From Psychrobacter sp. P11F6 (lineage in GTDB: Bacteria > Pseudomonadota > Gammaproteobacteria > Pseudomonadales > Moraxellaceae): a stretch of DNA of 64,000 bases. How positions within the stretch are numbered: the first letter of the stretch is position 1; each line of letters opens with the position of its first letter. This document shows, piece after piece, positions 30,501 to 39,769 of this stretch. The notes beneath the pieces are model-generated. The model ran no database searches, was not told where the DNA came from, and saw only the letters and a program-made list of their open reading frames with translations. The stretch lies in assembly GCF_001435295.1 (NCBI RefSeq), contig NZ_CM003594.1:2624574-2688573 (forward strand), in the 5' to 3' direction. The position numbers were made by a program, and so were the translations under genes.

Positions 30501-31688
30501 ATGAAAAATTTGAGCAAAATCACTGAAATTGAAGACCTGCGCCGCGTTGCCGAACGTAAAGTACCGCGTATGTTTTATGATTATGTCGATTCAGGCTCAT
30601 GGACTGAGACGACTTATCGTAGCAATGAAACCGACTTTGACCGTATCAAGTTACGCCAGCGAGTATTGGTAGATATGGACAATCGCAGTCTAGCAACCCA
30701 CATGATTGGCGAAGAGGTAAAAATGCCCGTCGCCATCGCGCCCACTGGCTTTACCGGTATGATGTGGGCGGATGGTGAGATTCATGCCGCGCGGGCAGCA
30801 GAAAAATTCGGCATACCGTTTTCGCTATCGACCATGAGTATCTGCTCTATCGAAGATATTGCCACTCATACCAGCAAGCCCTTTTGGTTTCAGCTATATG
30901 TGATGCGCGATCATGACTATGTGGCCAATCTCATTCAACGGGCGAAAGATGCCAATTGTTCGGCGTTGATTCTTACCGCGGATTTACAAGTGCTGGGACA
31001 GCGCCATAAGGACATCAAAAATGGCTTGTCTGCACCGCCTAGACCTACACTTGCCAATATCGTCAACTTGATGACCAAGCCTCAGTGGTGTATGAATATG
31101 CTGGGCACCAAACGTCATAGCTTTGGCAATATCGTCGGTCATGCGAAAGGCGTCGATGACTTATCTTCTCTCACCGCTTGGACGGAAGAGCAATTTGATC
31201 CGCGCTTGAGCTGGGATGACGTGGCACGCATCAAAGATATGTGGGGCGGCAAATTAATTATTAAAGGTATCATGGAACCTGAAGATGCCATTATGGCTGC
31301 TCGTAGCGGTGCCGATGCACTGGTCGTCTCAAACCACGGTGGTCGTCAATTAGATGGCGCCCTCTCCTCCATTTCTGCCCTATCCGATATCGTACAAGCT
31401 GTGCATGCTGAAGATAGCGATATCGAGGTGTGGTTAGACAGCGGTATTCGCTCGGGTCAGGATGTACTAAAAGCGCGCGCATTGGGTGCAAAAGGCACGA
31501 TGATTGGTCGCGCTTTTCTTTACGGTCTGGGCGCTTATGGCGAAGATGGCGTGCGACGTGCGCTGGAAATCATCCATAAAGAATGCGATCTATCGATGGC
31601 ATTCTGTGGTCACACTGATATCAATAATGTCACCACTGATATATTGGTAAAAGGCATTTATGAGAACCTCAAAGTTGCTAATCGTTAA
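30501..31688 (+). CDS. lldD: FMN-dependent alpha-hydroxy-acid dehydrogenase (L-lactate dehydrogenase type)
   Basis: A 395-residue TIM-barrel flavoprotein of the LldD/glycolate oxidase/mandelate dehydrogenase family. Family features are FYDYVDSGSWTETTYRSN, RQRVLVDM, APTGFTGMMWADGE, FWFQLYV, and the catalytic His motif VVSNHGGRQLDG, followed by DSGIRSGQDVLKARALGA. LldD-type enzymes oxidise L-lactate to pyruvate and pass electrons to quinone at the inner membrane. Length and the N-terminus fit L-lactate dehydrogenase, but related substrates (glycolate, mandelate) cannot be excluded. It lies 37 nt after a glutaredoxin-like gene. Confidence 0.85.
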   Translation: MKNLSKITEIEDLRRVAERKVPRMFYDYVDSGSWTETTYRSNETDFDRIKLRQRVLVDMDNRSLATHMIGEEVKMPVAIAPTGFTGMMWADGEIHAARAAEKFGIPFSLSTMSICSIEDIATHTSKPFWFQLYVMRDHDYVANLIQRAKDANCSALILTADLQVLGQRHKDIKNGLSAPPRPTLANIVNLMTKPQWCMNMLGTKRHSFGNIVGHAKGVDDLSSLTAWTEEQFDPRLSWDDVARIKDMWGGKLIIKGIMEPEDAIMAARSGADALVVSNHGGRQLDGALSSISALSDIVQAVHAEDSDIEVWLDSGIRSGQDVLKARALGAKGTMIGRAFLYGLGAYGEDGVRRALEIIHKECDLSMAFCGHTDINNVTTDILVKGIYENLKVANR

Positions 31689-31724
31689 ACATGTCATTAA
31701 AACGGTCGTTAAAACGATCCACTA

Positions 31725-31757
31725 TTAAGAGTACTAGTCGTTTAAGAGTACTAGTCG
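31725..31757. repeat. 16-bp direct repeat, 17-bp period
   Basis: TTAAGAGTACTAGTCG occurs at 31725-31740 and 31742-31757. Weaker copies of a TTAAAACG motif lie just before it. It is another short-period intergenic duplication. Confidence 0.85.
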
Positions 31758-31764
31758 TTAAATC

Positions 31765-31792
31765 ATAATGTCATGCAGATGTATGACATTAT
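31765..31792 (+). terminator. hairpin after lldD
   Basis: The perfect 10-bp stem ATAATGTCAT (31765-31774) / ATGACATTAT (31783-31792) follows lldD. Only two T residues follow, so termination is plausible but not certain. Confidence 0.5.
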
Positions 31793-31845
31793 TTGACCAT
31801 ACCCTTTATACTCTATTTATAACATTCTAATGATATCTCACCTTT

Positions 31846-32820
31846 ATGACCATTCAACAATTATTAAAAACAGCCCCTGTCACCACGCTGTTACTAGCCA
31901 GCTTTATTGGGTTATTCATCATGCAAGTACTGACAGGCGTCGATGCCAATAATCCATCGACTGAGGCGCTCTTAAAATGGGGTGCCAATGCATTGCCATT
32001 TACCATGGGTGATGAGCCGTGGCGCTTGGTCAGCAGTGCCTTTTTACACATCGGCTTGATGCATTTATTGTTTAATGGATTTGCCATGTATTTCTTTGGG
32101 CAGATTGCCGAGCCGATGTTTGGCTCAGCCAAGTTTTTGGCATTGTTTTTACTGGCGGCGATCGGGGGCAACTTACTGAATAACTATGTCACGTGGCACA
32201 GTATTGTAGAAGGAACTGGTCAACCGGGTCTATCGGCTGGGGCGTCAGGTGGCATCATGGGTATCGGCGCAGCACTATTAATAGCCGCACTGTTTAAAAT
32301 ATCGGTCAATGGGATGGTACTCAATCTTAAAAGCTTGATATTTATCATGGGCATCAACCTTGTTTATGGTTTCGCCGTACCGGGTATCGATAATGCAGGG
32401 CATATCGGCGGCGCGGTGACTGGCTTAGTGATTGCACTGGCGTTCGCAGTCGCCTACCGTCAGCGTATGACAATAGCGTTACAGAATACGCCTAACCCAG
32501 CTACTTATGAAGACCGTTATCGAACGACTTATATCAATTTTCCAGTAAGCAGCGATACTGACTCTTCTGCTAATAACGAGCACTTTAATAATGCTGATTT
32601 TGACAATAACAGCAGTTTCCACCCCGACTCTGCTGTAAAATCACACTTAAATACTCATGCTAATCACAGCCACCTTAGTGAACAAGAAACACCGACCAAA
32701 TCTATCCTTATTTGGCAATTACTACCATGGCTAATGATGCTACTGATTAGCATTGGCTTTATTTGGTGGTGGCAAGATATTCATGATCAAATACTACAAG
32801 TATTAAAAACCATTGAGTAA
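31846..32820 (+). CDS. rhomboid-family intramembrane serine protease
   Basis: A 324-residue inner-membrane protease. The rhomboid core (~15-205) has the WR motif (PWRLVSSAFLHIGLMHLLFN), the catalytic Ser in GASGGIMG (S134) and the catalytic His in NAGHIGG (H186), giving the six-helix topology. A polar Ser/Asn/His-rich linker (~215-285) follows. A seventh hydrophobic segment close to the C-terminus (LIWQLLPWLMMLLISIGFIW) makes it a 6+1 form. Substrates are unknown. It is monocistronic. Confidence 0.93.
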   Translation: MTIQQLLKTAPVTTLLLASFIGLFIMQVLTGVDANNPSTEALLKWGANALPFTMGDEPWRLVSSAFLHIGLMHLLFNGFAMYFFGQIAEPMFGSAKFLALFLLAAIGGNLLNNYVTWHSIVEGTGQPGLSAGASGGIMGIGAALLIAALFKISVNGMVLNLKSLIFIMGINLVYGFAVPGIDNAGHIGGAVTGLVIALAFAVAYRQRMTIALQNTPNPATYEDRYRTTYINFPVSSDTDSSANNEHFNNADFDNNSSFHPDSAVKSHLNTHANHSHLSEQETPTKSILIWQLLPWLMMLLISIGFIWWWQDIHDQILQVLKTIE

Positions 32821-33050
32821 ACCTTCATAGTTATTTATCATTGCTAAATAGTTCATGATAACAGCTTACTGGTTAGGTTTTTCTTACTCGCTTCTTGCTA
32901 TAAGTCAGAGTACTTTTAAACCGCTACGGTGTTACCCGCCCTAGATGTACTGAGTTTACTATCTGCGGTCGGTCGCCTTGTAGCGATTCTAAGACTCCTT
33001 GACTATACACGATTGCCCCCAATTATTTCATCCATTTATGAGACTTTATT

Positions 33051-33863
33051 ATGTTTAAACCTGTAGCGCTACCTCATATTTCTACGCGCGTCATGCTTAG
33101 CGCATTAACGGCTACCGCGTTATTTAGTGTCGCCAGTATGTCCAATGCTGCACTTTTTAAGGACAATTTACCTACTGACCAAGACGCTGTATTAAGCGTA
33201 GGCGTCAACGTCATAGCCGTCAACTCAGCCTACGATATGGAAGACAGCCTTGATGTACGTGTATTGCCGGGCGCGTTTTATGACAACAATAGATTCTATG
33301 TGCGCGGCGCCCAAGCGGGTGCTTATATCATTAATGATGGCAAAAATCAGCTGTCGGCTTATGCTCAGCTCGCTGGCAACGATTTCGATCCTGATGATGC
33401 TAGAGGCGCATTACAAGGTCTTGATGAGCGTGAAGCGTCAGTCGCTGCTGGTCTTACTTATTTGCGCCGCACGCCCGTTGGTGGTTTCCGTGCTCAAATC
33501 GCGACTGATGTTTTAGACCGTAGCGGTGGTAACACAGCTCGCTTGACGTATCTTGCTAGAATTACAAAAGACAAGCTAACGGTCTATCCAAGCATTGGTT
33601 TTGAATACAACGATGCTGACTATAATGAATACTATTATGGCGTCAGCGAAAAAGAGTCAGCGGAAACAGGCGTCGCGGCTTATAAGTCCAATTCGAGCTT
33701 AAATCCTTACGTTAACATTAGTGCCAACTATGATTTCAATGAACGTTGGGCATTGTTTGCCAATCAAAGCTTAAGCTATTTGCCGAATGAACAATACGAT
33801 AGCCCAATGGTTGACTCGCGTACTGAGTCAACCTCGACGCTTGGTTTGCTGTATAAGTTTTAA
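33051..33863 (+). CDS. MipA/OmpV-family outer-membrane protein
   Basis: A 270-residue protein with a signal peptide (~33 residues, ending SNAALF) and a beta-barrel pattern. Family signs are VRVLPGAFYDNNRFYVRG, the long-conserved segment YYGVSEKESAETGVAAYKSN and a C-terminal aromatic (GLLYKF). MipA is known in E. coli as a scaffold for the murein hydrolase MltA and PBP1B; OmpV proteins may also act in osmotic adaptation. Which role applies here is not clear. A strong terminator follows 20 nt after the stop. Confidence 0.9.
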   Translation: MFKPVALPHISTRVMLSALTATALFSVASMSNAALFKDNLPTDQDAVLSVGVNVIAVNSAYDMEDSLDVRVLPGAFYDNNRFYVRGAQAGAYIINDGKNQLSAYAQLAGNDFDPDDARGALQGLDEREASVAAGLTYLRRTPVGGFRAQIATDVLDRSGGNTARLTYLARITKDKLTVYPSIGFEYNDADYNEYYYGVSEKESAETGVAAYKSNSSLNPYVNISANYDFNERWALFANQSLSYLPNEQYDSPMVDSRTESTSTLGLLYKF

Positions 33864-33882
33864 TTCAGCTTAGATTATTATT

Positions 33883-33921
33883 AAAAAAGACCTTACTACA
33901 TCGTGTGGTAAGGTCTTTTTT
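33883..33921 (+). terminator. terminator after the MipA/OmpV gene
   Basis: AAAAAAGACCTTAC (33883-33896) pairs with GTAAGGTCTTTTTT (33908-33921). It is closely related in sequence to the terminator at 35328-35366, on the other side of the AT-rich gene between them. Confidence 0.9.
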
Positions 33922-34056
33922 AGCTTTAAATGTAGATACAAAGCGCACCCAGTAAACCGATAAAGTATATAGTTCTTGAAATCATTGATTGTAACGATAC
34001 TACTTTACAAGTTTTAGAGATTAAATATCAAAAATCTAAGCACTTTTCTCAGATTT

Positions 34057-35139
34057 TTAATCTTGACTACTCTTATCTTTATTAATTGTAAATATCATTT
34101 TATTGTAATCGTTACTACTTTCAAATTTAAAGCTTACTCTCTCAGTATCGTATTTTAAACCCTTTTCATCAAAATCTTGAGCACTTAGGTTTCCCCACAT
34201 GTCCTCATAGCAAATAGCAAATACTTTATAGTCAAGCTTTTTACCGCTAAGAAAATAACTTCCAAAACTCTTCTGAGAAAGCGTGTTAGATATTCCTGAT
34301 AAAAGAGATAATATTACATCGTTATCAGTAGTGGACTCAATACCATACCATCTATGGACTGTAAACTTAATCTCACTATATTTAATTCCATTGACTGTAA
34401 GCTCTTTCTTATCTAGATTATTTATATTATTATCCATATTAATAAAGTTTTTAATGAAGGAAGCAAACTCTACTCTGCTCATTTTTGATAGTAGTTCATT
34501 GTTTGAAATCGATTCACGAAAAGCGTCAAATGCATCTTGAAGAGTCGAGCCGTCTGATTTATCCAATAGCTTAATAAAGTCTGTATTACTCATTTGATCT
34601 TTAAGATAATGTTCTGACTTATGTTTAAAATAATAGCACTTATAAGAAACGCATAAAGCTATTAAATTCGGCTTAGTATAAAAAGCACTTTCGTTTTTTT
34701 TATAGCGTACTAGTTCACTACCTTTAATATCGCTAGAGAATGAAAACAGTACAGTAGGTGAAGTACCTCCAATTGATCCAAATCTTTCAAACTTTCCAAT
34801 AGTTGTTTTAAGTTCTTTAGAGTTCAACGTACTCTTAACTTCGAAAATATATTTTACAGCTTCTATAGGAACAAAAGTTAAATCCTCTTTTATATATGGA
34901 GGAAGTATTTCATCATTATATATTAGAATATCACTTTCATTTGATTGATCGCCTTTGGAATTTTCTGTAACACCTTTAGTAAGCTTAAACTTCTGAGGAA
35001 TTACATCTTTTATTAGTAACAATATACCATTTTCATTCAATCCACCCTTTATTCCTTGATGTACAACACTCTTATTTACCTCAAACTCACCTTTGAGGTT
35101 ATTTATTTTGTTATTAAATGATTTAGAGATAATACTCAT
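34057..35139 (-). CDS. DUF6602-like protein, possible PD-(D/E)XK nuclease fold
   Basis: A 360-residue protein in visibly more AT-rich DNA than its neighbours. Residues ~25-110 match the pattern of DUF6602 proteins: GLNENGILLLIKDVIPQKF, KGVTENSKGDQSNESDILIY, then AVKYIFEVKSTL. The D70...E100-V-K102 arrangement fits a PD-(D/E)XK active site. The C-terminal half has no recognised domain. The start was set at 35139, where AAGG lies ~10 nt upstream; an ATG at 35190 would add 17 residues. No methylase, helicase or other defence gene is adjacent. It probably arrived by horizontal transfer. A role in DNA processing or defence is an inference from the fold only. Confidence 0.65.
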   Translation of the reverse strand: MSIISKSFNNKINNLKGEFEVNKSVVHQGIKGGLNENGILLLIKDVIPQKFKLTKGVTENSKGDQSNESDILIYNDEILPPYIKEDLTFVPIEAVKYIFEVKSTLNSKELKTTIGKFERFGSIGGTSPTVLFSFSSDIKGSELVRYKKNESAFYTKPNLIALCVSYKCYYFKHKSEHYLKDQMSNTDFIKLLDKSDGSTLQDAFDAFRESISNNELLSKMSRVEFASFIKNFINMDNNINNLDKKELTVNGIKYSEIKFTVHRWYGIESTTDNDVILSLLSGISNTLSQKSFGSYFLSGKKLDYKVFAICYEDMWGNLSAQDFDEKGLKYDTERVSFKFESSNDYNKMIFTINKDKSSQD

Positions 35140-35327
35140 ACTTAAAGACCTTGAAAATAGATAATGCTGATGATTAGTCCATAATATCACTGTTGATAGT
35201 TATCATTTCTACTTACAGTGTACTAATGCAAATTAACTCGCTATAACAAAGCTTTTTTAACTCTAAGTGAATTAGTACCCTGTTAGTTTATGTAATAAAA
35301 AAACAGAACTAACTTTAAAACCCGAAC

Positions 35328-35366
35328 AAAAAAAGACCTTGCCACATTACATGACAAGGTCTTTTT
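35328..35366 (-). terminator. terminator after fumC
   Basis: AAAAAGACCTTG (35330-35341) pairs with CAAGGTCTTTTT (35355-35366). On the minus strand it lies 25 nt after the fumC stop. It aligns with the 33883 terminator over ~40 nt. Confidence 0.85.
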
Positions 35367-35391
35367 ACTATTCTAAGAAGTCTTTAATAGC

Positions 35392-36795
35392 CTACTTAGG
35401 ATGTACCATATCAGCAGGAATTACCCACTCATCAAATTGCGCTTCAGTTAATAGCTCTAGCTCAACCGCCACTTGCTTCAAAGTCTTATTTTCTTTATAA
35501 GCCGTTTTAGCGATTTTTGCTGCATTCTCATAACCAACATGACGGTTAAGCGCAGTCACTAGCATCAATGAATTGTGCAAGAAGTCATCGATTTTATCTT
35601 TTACTGGCTCGATACCAACAGCACAGTTTTCGTTGAAGCTATTGCACGCATCACCAAGCAGCTTGATAGATTGCAATAAGTTAAAGGCGATTACTGGCTT
35701 ATAAACGTTTAGCTCAAAGTTACCTGACGCGCCTGCCATGCTGATAGTGACGTCGTTACCCATCACTTGCGCCACAACCATCGTCATTGCTTCTGACTGG
35801 GTTGGGTTCACTTTACCCGGCATGATAGAAGAGCCTGGCTCATTTTCAGGAATTGTCAATTCGCCCAGACCACAACGAGGACCAGATGCCAACCAACGTA
35901 CGTCGTTAGCGATTTTGTTTAAGCTAGCGGCTAGCGTTTTTAGTGCGCCAGAAGCAAATACTTCCGCATCACGAGCCGCTAGTGCTTCAAATTTATTCGG
36001 TGACGTTACGAACGGCAAGCCTGTTAATTCAGCCAATTGCTCAGCTGATTTTACCGCATAATCAGGATGGGCGTTTAGACCCGTACCAACCGCTGTACCG
36101 CCTAGTGGCAATTCATATAGACCTTGTAGCGCGTTATCGATACGAGTCAATGAATGGTCAAGTTGACTTACATAGCCGCTAAATTCTTGACCTAAAGTCA
36201 AAGGCGTCGCGTCTTGTAAATGCGTACGACCAATTTTAACAATGCTATCAAATTCTTTCGCTTTAGCAGCCAAGGTATCACGTAGTGCTTTTACGGCTGG
36301 AATCAATAAACCGTTGATTTCACGCGCAGCGGCAACACGAATCGCCGTTGGGAAGCTGTCGTTGGTAGACTGTGCATGGTTTACATGATCATTTGGGTGA
36401 ATTGGCATGTAGCTGCCGCGCTCAGAACCAGCGATTTCGTTGGCACGGTTGGCTAGTACTTCATTCATGTTCATGTTTGACTGGGTGCCAGAACCTGTCT
36501 GCCATACCACTAATGGGAACTGATCGGTTAAACCACCGTTGATGACTTCGTCAGCGGCTTGCACGATTAAATCGCGCTTGTCAGCGTCGATACGCTCAAG
36601 GCTAGCGTTGGTAATCGCAGCGGCTTTTTTGACCAGTGCCATTGCTTCAATCATTGGACGCGGCAACGTCTCGCCACCGATTTTGAAGTTTTCACGGCTA
36701 CGCTGAGTTTGCGCACCCCAATAAGCGTCAGCTGGGACTTCCACGTTGCCCATGGTATCTTTTTCGGTACGAGTTGCCTGATTCTGTGTCGACAT
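35392..36795 (-). CDS. fumC: fumarate hydratase class II
   Basis: FumC is the iron-independent fumarase that interconverts fumarate and malate in the TCA cycle (cytoplasm). The 467-residue product has [13 protein letters not shown] at the N-terminus and [40 protein letters not shown] and the superfamily signature [15 protein letters not shown] follow. It appears monocistronic, and its terminator lies 25 nt downstream. The promoter must lie in the short gap before the folate cyclo-ligase gene. Confidence 0.97.
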   Translation of the reverse strand: MSTQNQATRTEKDTMGNVEVPADAYWGAQTQRSRENFKIGGETLPRPMIEAMALVKKAAAITNASLERIDADKRDLIVQAADEVINGGLTDQFPLVVWQTGSGTQSNMNMNEVLANRANEIAGSERGSYMPIHPNDHVNHAQSTNDSFPTAIRVAAAREINGLLIPAVKALRDTLAAKAKEFDSIVKIGRTHLQDATPLTLGQEFSGYVSQLDHSLTRIDNALQGLYELPLGGTAVGTGLNAHPDYAVKSAEQLAELTGLPFVTSPNKFEALAARDAEVFASGALKTLAASLNKIANDVRWLASGPRCGLGELTIPENEPGSSIMPGKVNPTQSEAMTMVVAQVMGNDVTISMAGASGNFELNVYKPVIAFNLLQSIKLLGDACNSFNENCAVGIEPVKDKIDDFLHNSLMLVTALNRHVGYENAAKIAKTAYKENKTLKQVAVELELLTEAQFDEWVIPADMVHPK

Positions 36796-36905
36796 AACTA
36801 CCCTCTTTAATGGTTTGTTGTATAGCTGCTATGAAAAAAGTGCAACACACGCTGCACATAAAGGAAAATACGCTGTAAAGTGGCGTTATGATAGCATGAC
36901 TAGAC

Positions 36906-36920
36906 CGTGTTGAATATTCA
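36906..36920 (+). repeat. IS-end-like sequence, possible remnant
   Basis: CGTGTTGAATATTCA matches the inner part of the IS terminal repeat at 25376 and its continuation (CGTGTTGAACATTCA) at 14 of 15 positions. No transposase lies nearby. It is either a decayed IS end or chance. Confidence 0.4.
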
Positions 36921-36990
36921 CAAATAGCCATTGCTACTCTCTACAAGCAACAGCCATCATCAATTTAATACATTATTGGATAGTCTATCT

Positions 36991-37641
36991 ATGCATCCTG
37001 AGTTAAAAAATTCTGAGTTTCAGACATCTACCGTTAGCAATCCGCCGAGACGGCAATTTACTCGCCAGCGTCGTCAGTTAACAGATGGGGAGCGCAGCCA
37101 ATACGCGCGCATGGCAAGTTTGCATTTAGTTAAGTTGCAACAGCGCTTAGCACCGCGTGCGCGTATTGGTTTATATTACGATGGCTTTGGCGAATTACCT
37201 ACTCAGCCACTATTGGATTGGTGTCAACGCTTAGGCTATTCATCTTACTTACCAGTCGTTGGCTCACTTGGTCGTACTAGCAATAACAGCGATGATAAAC
37301 ATCTACGCTTTGTGCCTGTTTATCAATCAAAGCTGCTCAATATACCGACTCGCATTCATAGCTTAGGCATGAAGCAAAACCATCATCGCCGTCTACTTTG
37401 GGCACGAGAATTAGATGTGATTATTTGTCCGCTCGTGGCAGTAGATCTCAACGGCAATCGTATGGGCATGGGTGGCGGCTTTTATGATACGACGCTTGGT
37501 TACAGCTATCGATCAGGGGCAAAAAAACCGTTAAAGATAGGCTGGTGTTATGATTTTCAAGTGGTTGAACAATTACAGCGGCAACCGTGGGATGTGCCAC
37601 TAGATGGCTTAATTACCCCAAGTGGCTTGAGGTGGTTTTGA
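36991..37641 (+). CDS. fau: 5-formyltetrahydrofolate cyclo-ligase
   Basis: This enzyme (YgfA/Fau, MTHFS) converts 5-formyl-THF to 5,10-methenyl-THF with ATP (cytoplasm). The 216-residue frame shows the basic N-terminal segment with the RRQLTDGERSQYARMAS pattern, RIGLYYDGFGELPT, and the signature VDLNGNRMGMGGGFYD. A late PLDGLITPSGLRWF segment closes it. The ATG at 36991 is used because the frame upstream to 36931 begins only with TTG; neither start has a strong binding site. The next small gene overlaps its stop codon (TGATG), indicating translational coupling. Confidence 0.92.
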   Translation: MHPELKNSEFQTSTVSNPPRRQFTRQRRQLTDGERSQYARMASLHLVKLQQRLAPRARIGLYYDGFGELPTQPLLDWCQRLGYSSYLPVVGSLGRTSNNSDDKHLRFVPVYQSKLLNIPTRIHSLGMKQNHHRRLLWARELDVIICPLVAVDLNGNRMGMGGGFYDTTLGYSYRSGAKKPLKIGWCYDFQVVEQLQRQPWDVPLDGLITPSGLRWF

Positions 37642-37892
37642 TGAAAGAGGATAAGCAAGCGATGGATACTAACTCTAGCGCTGATCATGTGGATGAGTAT
37701 TTGCAAATGTTAGGTAACGAGGACGCTAGAGAGGTGCGTTACTATAGTCAAGAGCAACCTTTTAGTTCTGAGGAGATGACACGGCTAGTCAATGAAGAGC
37801 GTCTGAATAAACTGATGGCGCAAAGCGATGCGTTTTTGCGTAGTTTTAATGATGGGATAAAAGATTTTGAAAATGACAATAAAGACCCATAG
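37641..37892 (+). CDS. small acidic hypothetical protein coupled to fau
   Basis: An 83-residue acidic, soluble protein with no recognised domain; the C-terminal half is helical in appearance (SSEEMTRLVNEERLNKLMAQ). Its ATG overlaps the fau stop codon (TGATG), and GAGG lies ~9 nt upstream inside fau. A second ATG at 37662 is possible. The four-base coupling and the operon position between fau and a membrane protein support expression. The function is unknown. Confidence 0.65.
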   Translation: MKEDKQAMDTNSSADHVDEYLQMLGNEDAREVRYYSQEQPFSSEEMTRLVNEERLNKLMAQSDAFLRSFNDGIKDFENDNKDP

Positions 37893-38334
37893 AGGATTTG
37901 CAAAGACAACAATGAGCTACTTTCGCTCAAAACCACTAAGGGTAGTTTTTGCTATCTTGTGGATCATTTTCGTCGGTCTTATTATCACTTTAGGTTTTAG
38001 CACAGATCCCTATTTACTTCACGTTCAGAATATTCCTCTTCCGCATCCCTATCCTATAGAATTAGTCGTTATATTAATAATAGGAATGCTGTTTCATTTA
38101 AGCTTACTGGTGACTATGGATGTATATATGGATAGTCGCTGGAAGTTTTTCACTATGCTGGGGACTAGCATTTTATTTTTATTTGGTTTCGGTATGATGG
38201 CGATGCATGCACCGCCGTCATTAAGTGGGATGATTTTTTGGACGTTTTTGTCCTCTTTACTATTTTTATTGCTTTGCTTTTGGCAGGTCTATTTATTTGT
38301 TTTAAGGCGATTTTTTCGTAGAGAATCAGTTTAA
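37873..38334 (+). CDS. small multi-pass membrane protein, unknown
   Basis: A ~153-residue protein with four hydrophobic segments: VVFAILWIIFVGLIITLGF, ELVVILIIGMLFHLSLLV, FFTMLGTSILFLFGFGMMAM and TFLSSLLFLLLCFWQVYLFV. The N- and C-termini are basic, which places both in the cytoplasm. The start is unsure: ATG at 37873 overlaps the preceding gene by 20 nt, ATG at 37912 does not; neither has a strong binding site. It is probably the last gene of the fau operon. The family is not recognised. Confidence 0.7.
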   Translation: MTIKTHRGFAKTTMSYFRSKPLRVVFAILWIIFVGLIITLGFSTDPYLLHVQNIPLPHPYPIELVVILIIGMLFHLSLLVTMDVYMDSRWKFFTMLGTSILFLFGFGMMAMHAPPSLSGMIFWTFLSSLLFLLLCFWQVYLFVLRRFFRRESV

Positions 38335-38358
38335 TAACAAGGTAATTGACATTTTAAA

Positions 38359-38377
38359 GCTGGGTTAAAAACCCAGC
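38359..38377. terminator. hairpin between converging genes
   Basis: GCTGGGTT (38359-38366) pairs with AACCCAGC (38370-38377) around a three-base loop. T-rich sequence follows only on the minus side, so it may end the antiporter transcript. Confidence 0.5.
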
Positions 38378-38407
38378 CTACACCAAACTCTACTTAACTT
38401 TGATAGC

Positions 38408-39769
38408 CTACAACACCATCGCTGCAATCCAACCAAATATCAATAATGGAATGTTGTAATGCAAGAATGTCGGCACCACACTGTCCTTGATATGGTCATG
38501 CTGACCGTCGATGTTTAGACCAGAAGTAGGTCCAAGAGTCGAATCTGATGCTGGAGAACCTGCATCACCGAGCGCACCAGCCGTACCAATAATCGCCACG
38601 GTTGCCAATGGCGAAAACCCTAACGAGATACATAGCGGTACATAAATCGCCGCCAAAATAGGAATGGTTGAGAATGACGAACCAATACCCATGGTCACAA
38701 TTAAACCAATTAACAGCATAATAAATGCAGCTATCGCTTTATTACCTGCGAATAATGACGCGGCACCATCAACTAATGGCTGAATCTGCTCAGTTGCTTT
38801 CATCACTTCTGCAAAGCCTTGCGCGGTAATCATAATAAAGCCGATCATCGCCATCAGCTTGATACCGTCATTAAAGACCGTATCAGCTTCACTCCATTTA
38901 ACGACGCCCGTCGCCATAAAGACGCCAAAGCCAAACATAGAGCCAAGCAAAAGTGAGTCGGTATACATCTGCACCACAAATGCCGTCACAATCGCGGCAA
39001 GCGCCACCAACGTTTTCATCTTACTTTGTGTTTGCACACTAGCTGCGGTTTTGCTTAACGCGTCACCCTCTAACACTTCATCATGCGCAGCTTTATCAAT
39101 TGCTAGCTGCTGATACTGGCGCGGTTTACGGTAGCTGATAAATACGGCGACGAGCAAGCCTACAAACATACCCAAAGCCGGAATTGCCATGGCTTTGGTG
39201 ACTGAGATGTTGCTGATATCAATGCCTGCTTCGCCAACGTTTTTCAGCATGATTTGATTGAGATAAATATCGCCAAAGCCATACGGAATAAACATGTAAG
39301 TGGTCACAAGACCAAAAGTCAGTAGACAAGCAATTAAACGTCTATCGATGTGCATGCGATTGAAAGCGAGTAATAATGGCGGTACTAGCAATGGAATAAA
39401 GGCAATATGAATAGGGATTAAGTTTTGGCTAAAGCAGCTCATGGTGATTAAACCTGCAAACAGCATGTATTTAATCATGCCACTGGTGCCGCCCGCATCA
39501 ATGCGTTTGATCACCGCCCCTGCCAGTGACTGTGGCAATCCTGAATGCGCAATCGCCACTGCAAAAGCCCCAAGCAGCGCATATGACAGCGCAATTTGTG
39601 CGCCATTTCGGATACCTTCTTGAAAGGCATTCAAAGTATCGGTCATACCCAAACCAGCGATGAGTCCGCCTGCCAGCGCACCGATTAATAAGCTGAGTAC
39701 CACGTGTACACGCGCCAAAGACAGCCCTAGCATGATGACGACTGCCAGCAGTACCGCATTGATGGTCAT
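38408..39769 (-). CDS. Na+/H+ antiporter family membrane protein (NhaC/YuiF-like)
   Basis: A 453-residue inner-membrane protein with about 11-12 hydrophobic helices. The N-terminus (MTINAVLLAVVIMLGLSLAR, then HVVLSLLIGALAGG) and the segment LGDAGSPASDSTLGPTSGLN near the C-terminus fit the NhaC-superfamily transporters. It may exchange Na+ for H+ or carry a small organic substrate; the family has mixed annotations. AGAGGCAA precedes the ATG. It is monocistronic. Confidence 0.85.
   Translation of the reverse strand: MTINAVLLAVVIMLGLSLARVHVVLSLLIGALAGGLIAGLGMTDTLNAFQEGIRNGAQIALSYALLGAFAVAIAHSGLPQSLAGAVIKRIDAGGTSGMIKYMLFAGLITMSCFSQNLIPIHIAFIPLLVPPLLLAFNRMHIDRRLIACLLTFGLVTTYMFIPYGFGDIYLNQIMLKNVGEAGIDISNISVTKAMAIPALGMFVGLLVAVFISYRKPRQYQQLAIDKAAHDEVLEGDALSKTAASVQTQSKMKTLVALAAIVTAFVVQMYTDSLLLGSMFGFGVFMATGVVKWSEADTVFNDGIKLMAMIGFIMITAQGFAEVMKATEQIQPLVDGAASLFAGNKAIAAFIMLLIGLIVTMGIGSSFSTIPILAAIYVPLCISLGFSPLATVAIIGTAGALGDAGSPASDSTLGPTSGLNIDGQHDHIKDSVVPTFLHYNIPLLIFGWIAAMVL

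Noticed and set aside
36796..36990. 6S RNA gene, which lies beside the folate cyclo-ligase gene in some gammaproteobacteria
   Set aside because: The gap is only 195 nt and I cannot form the long 6S hairpin with a central bubble.
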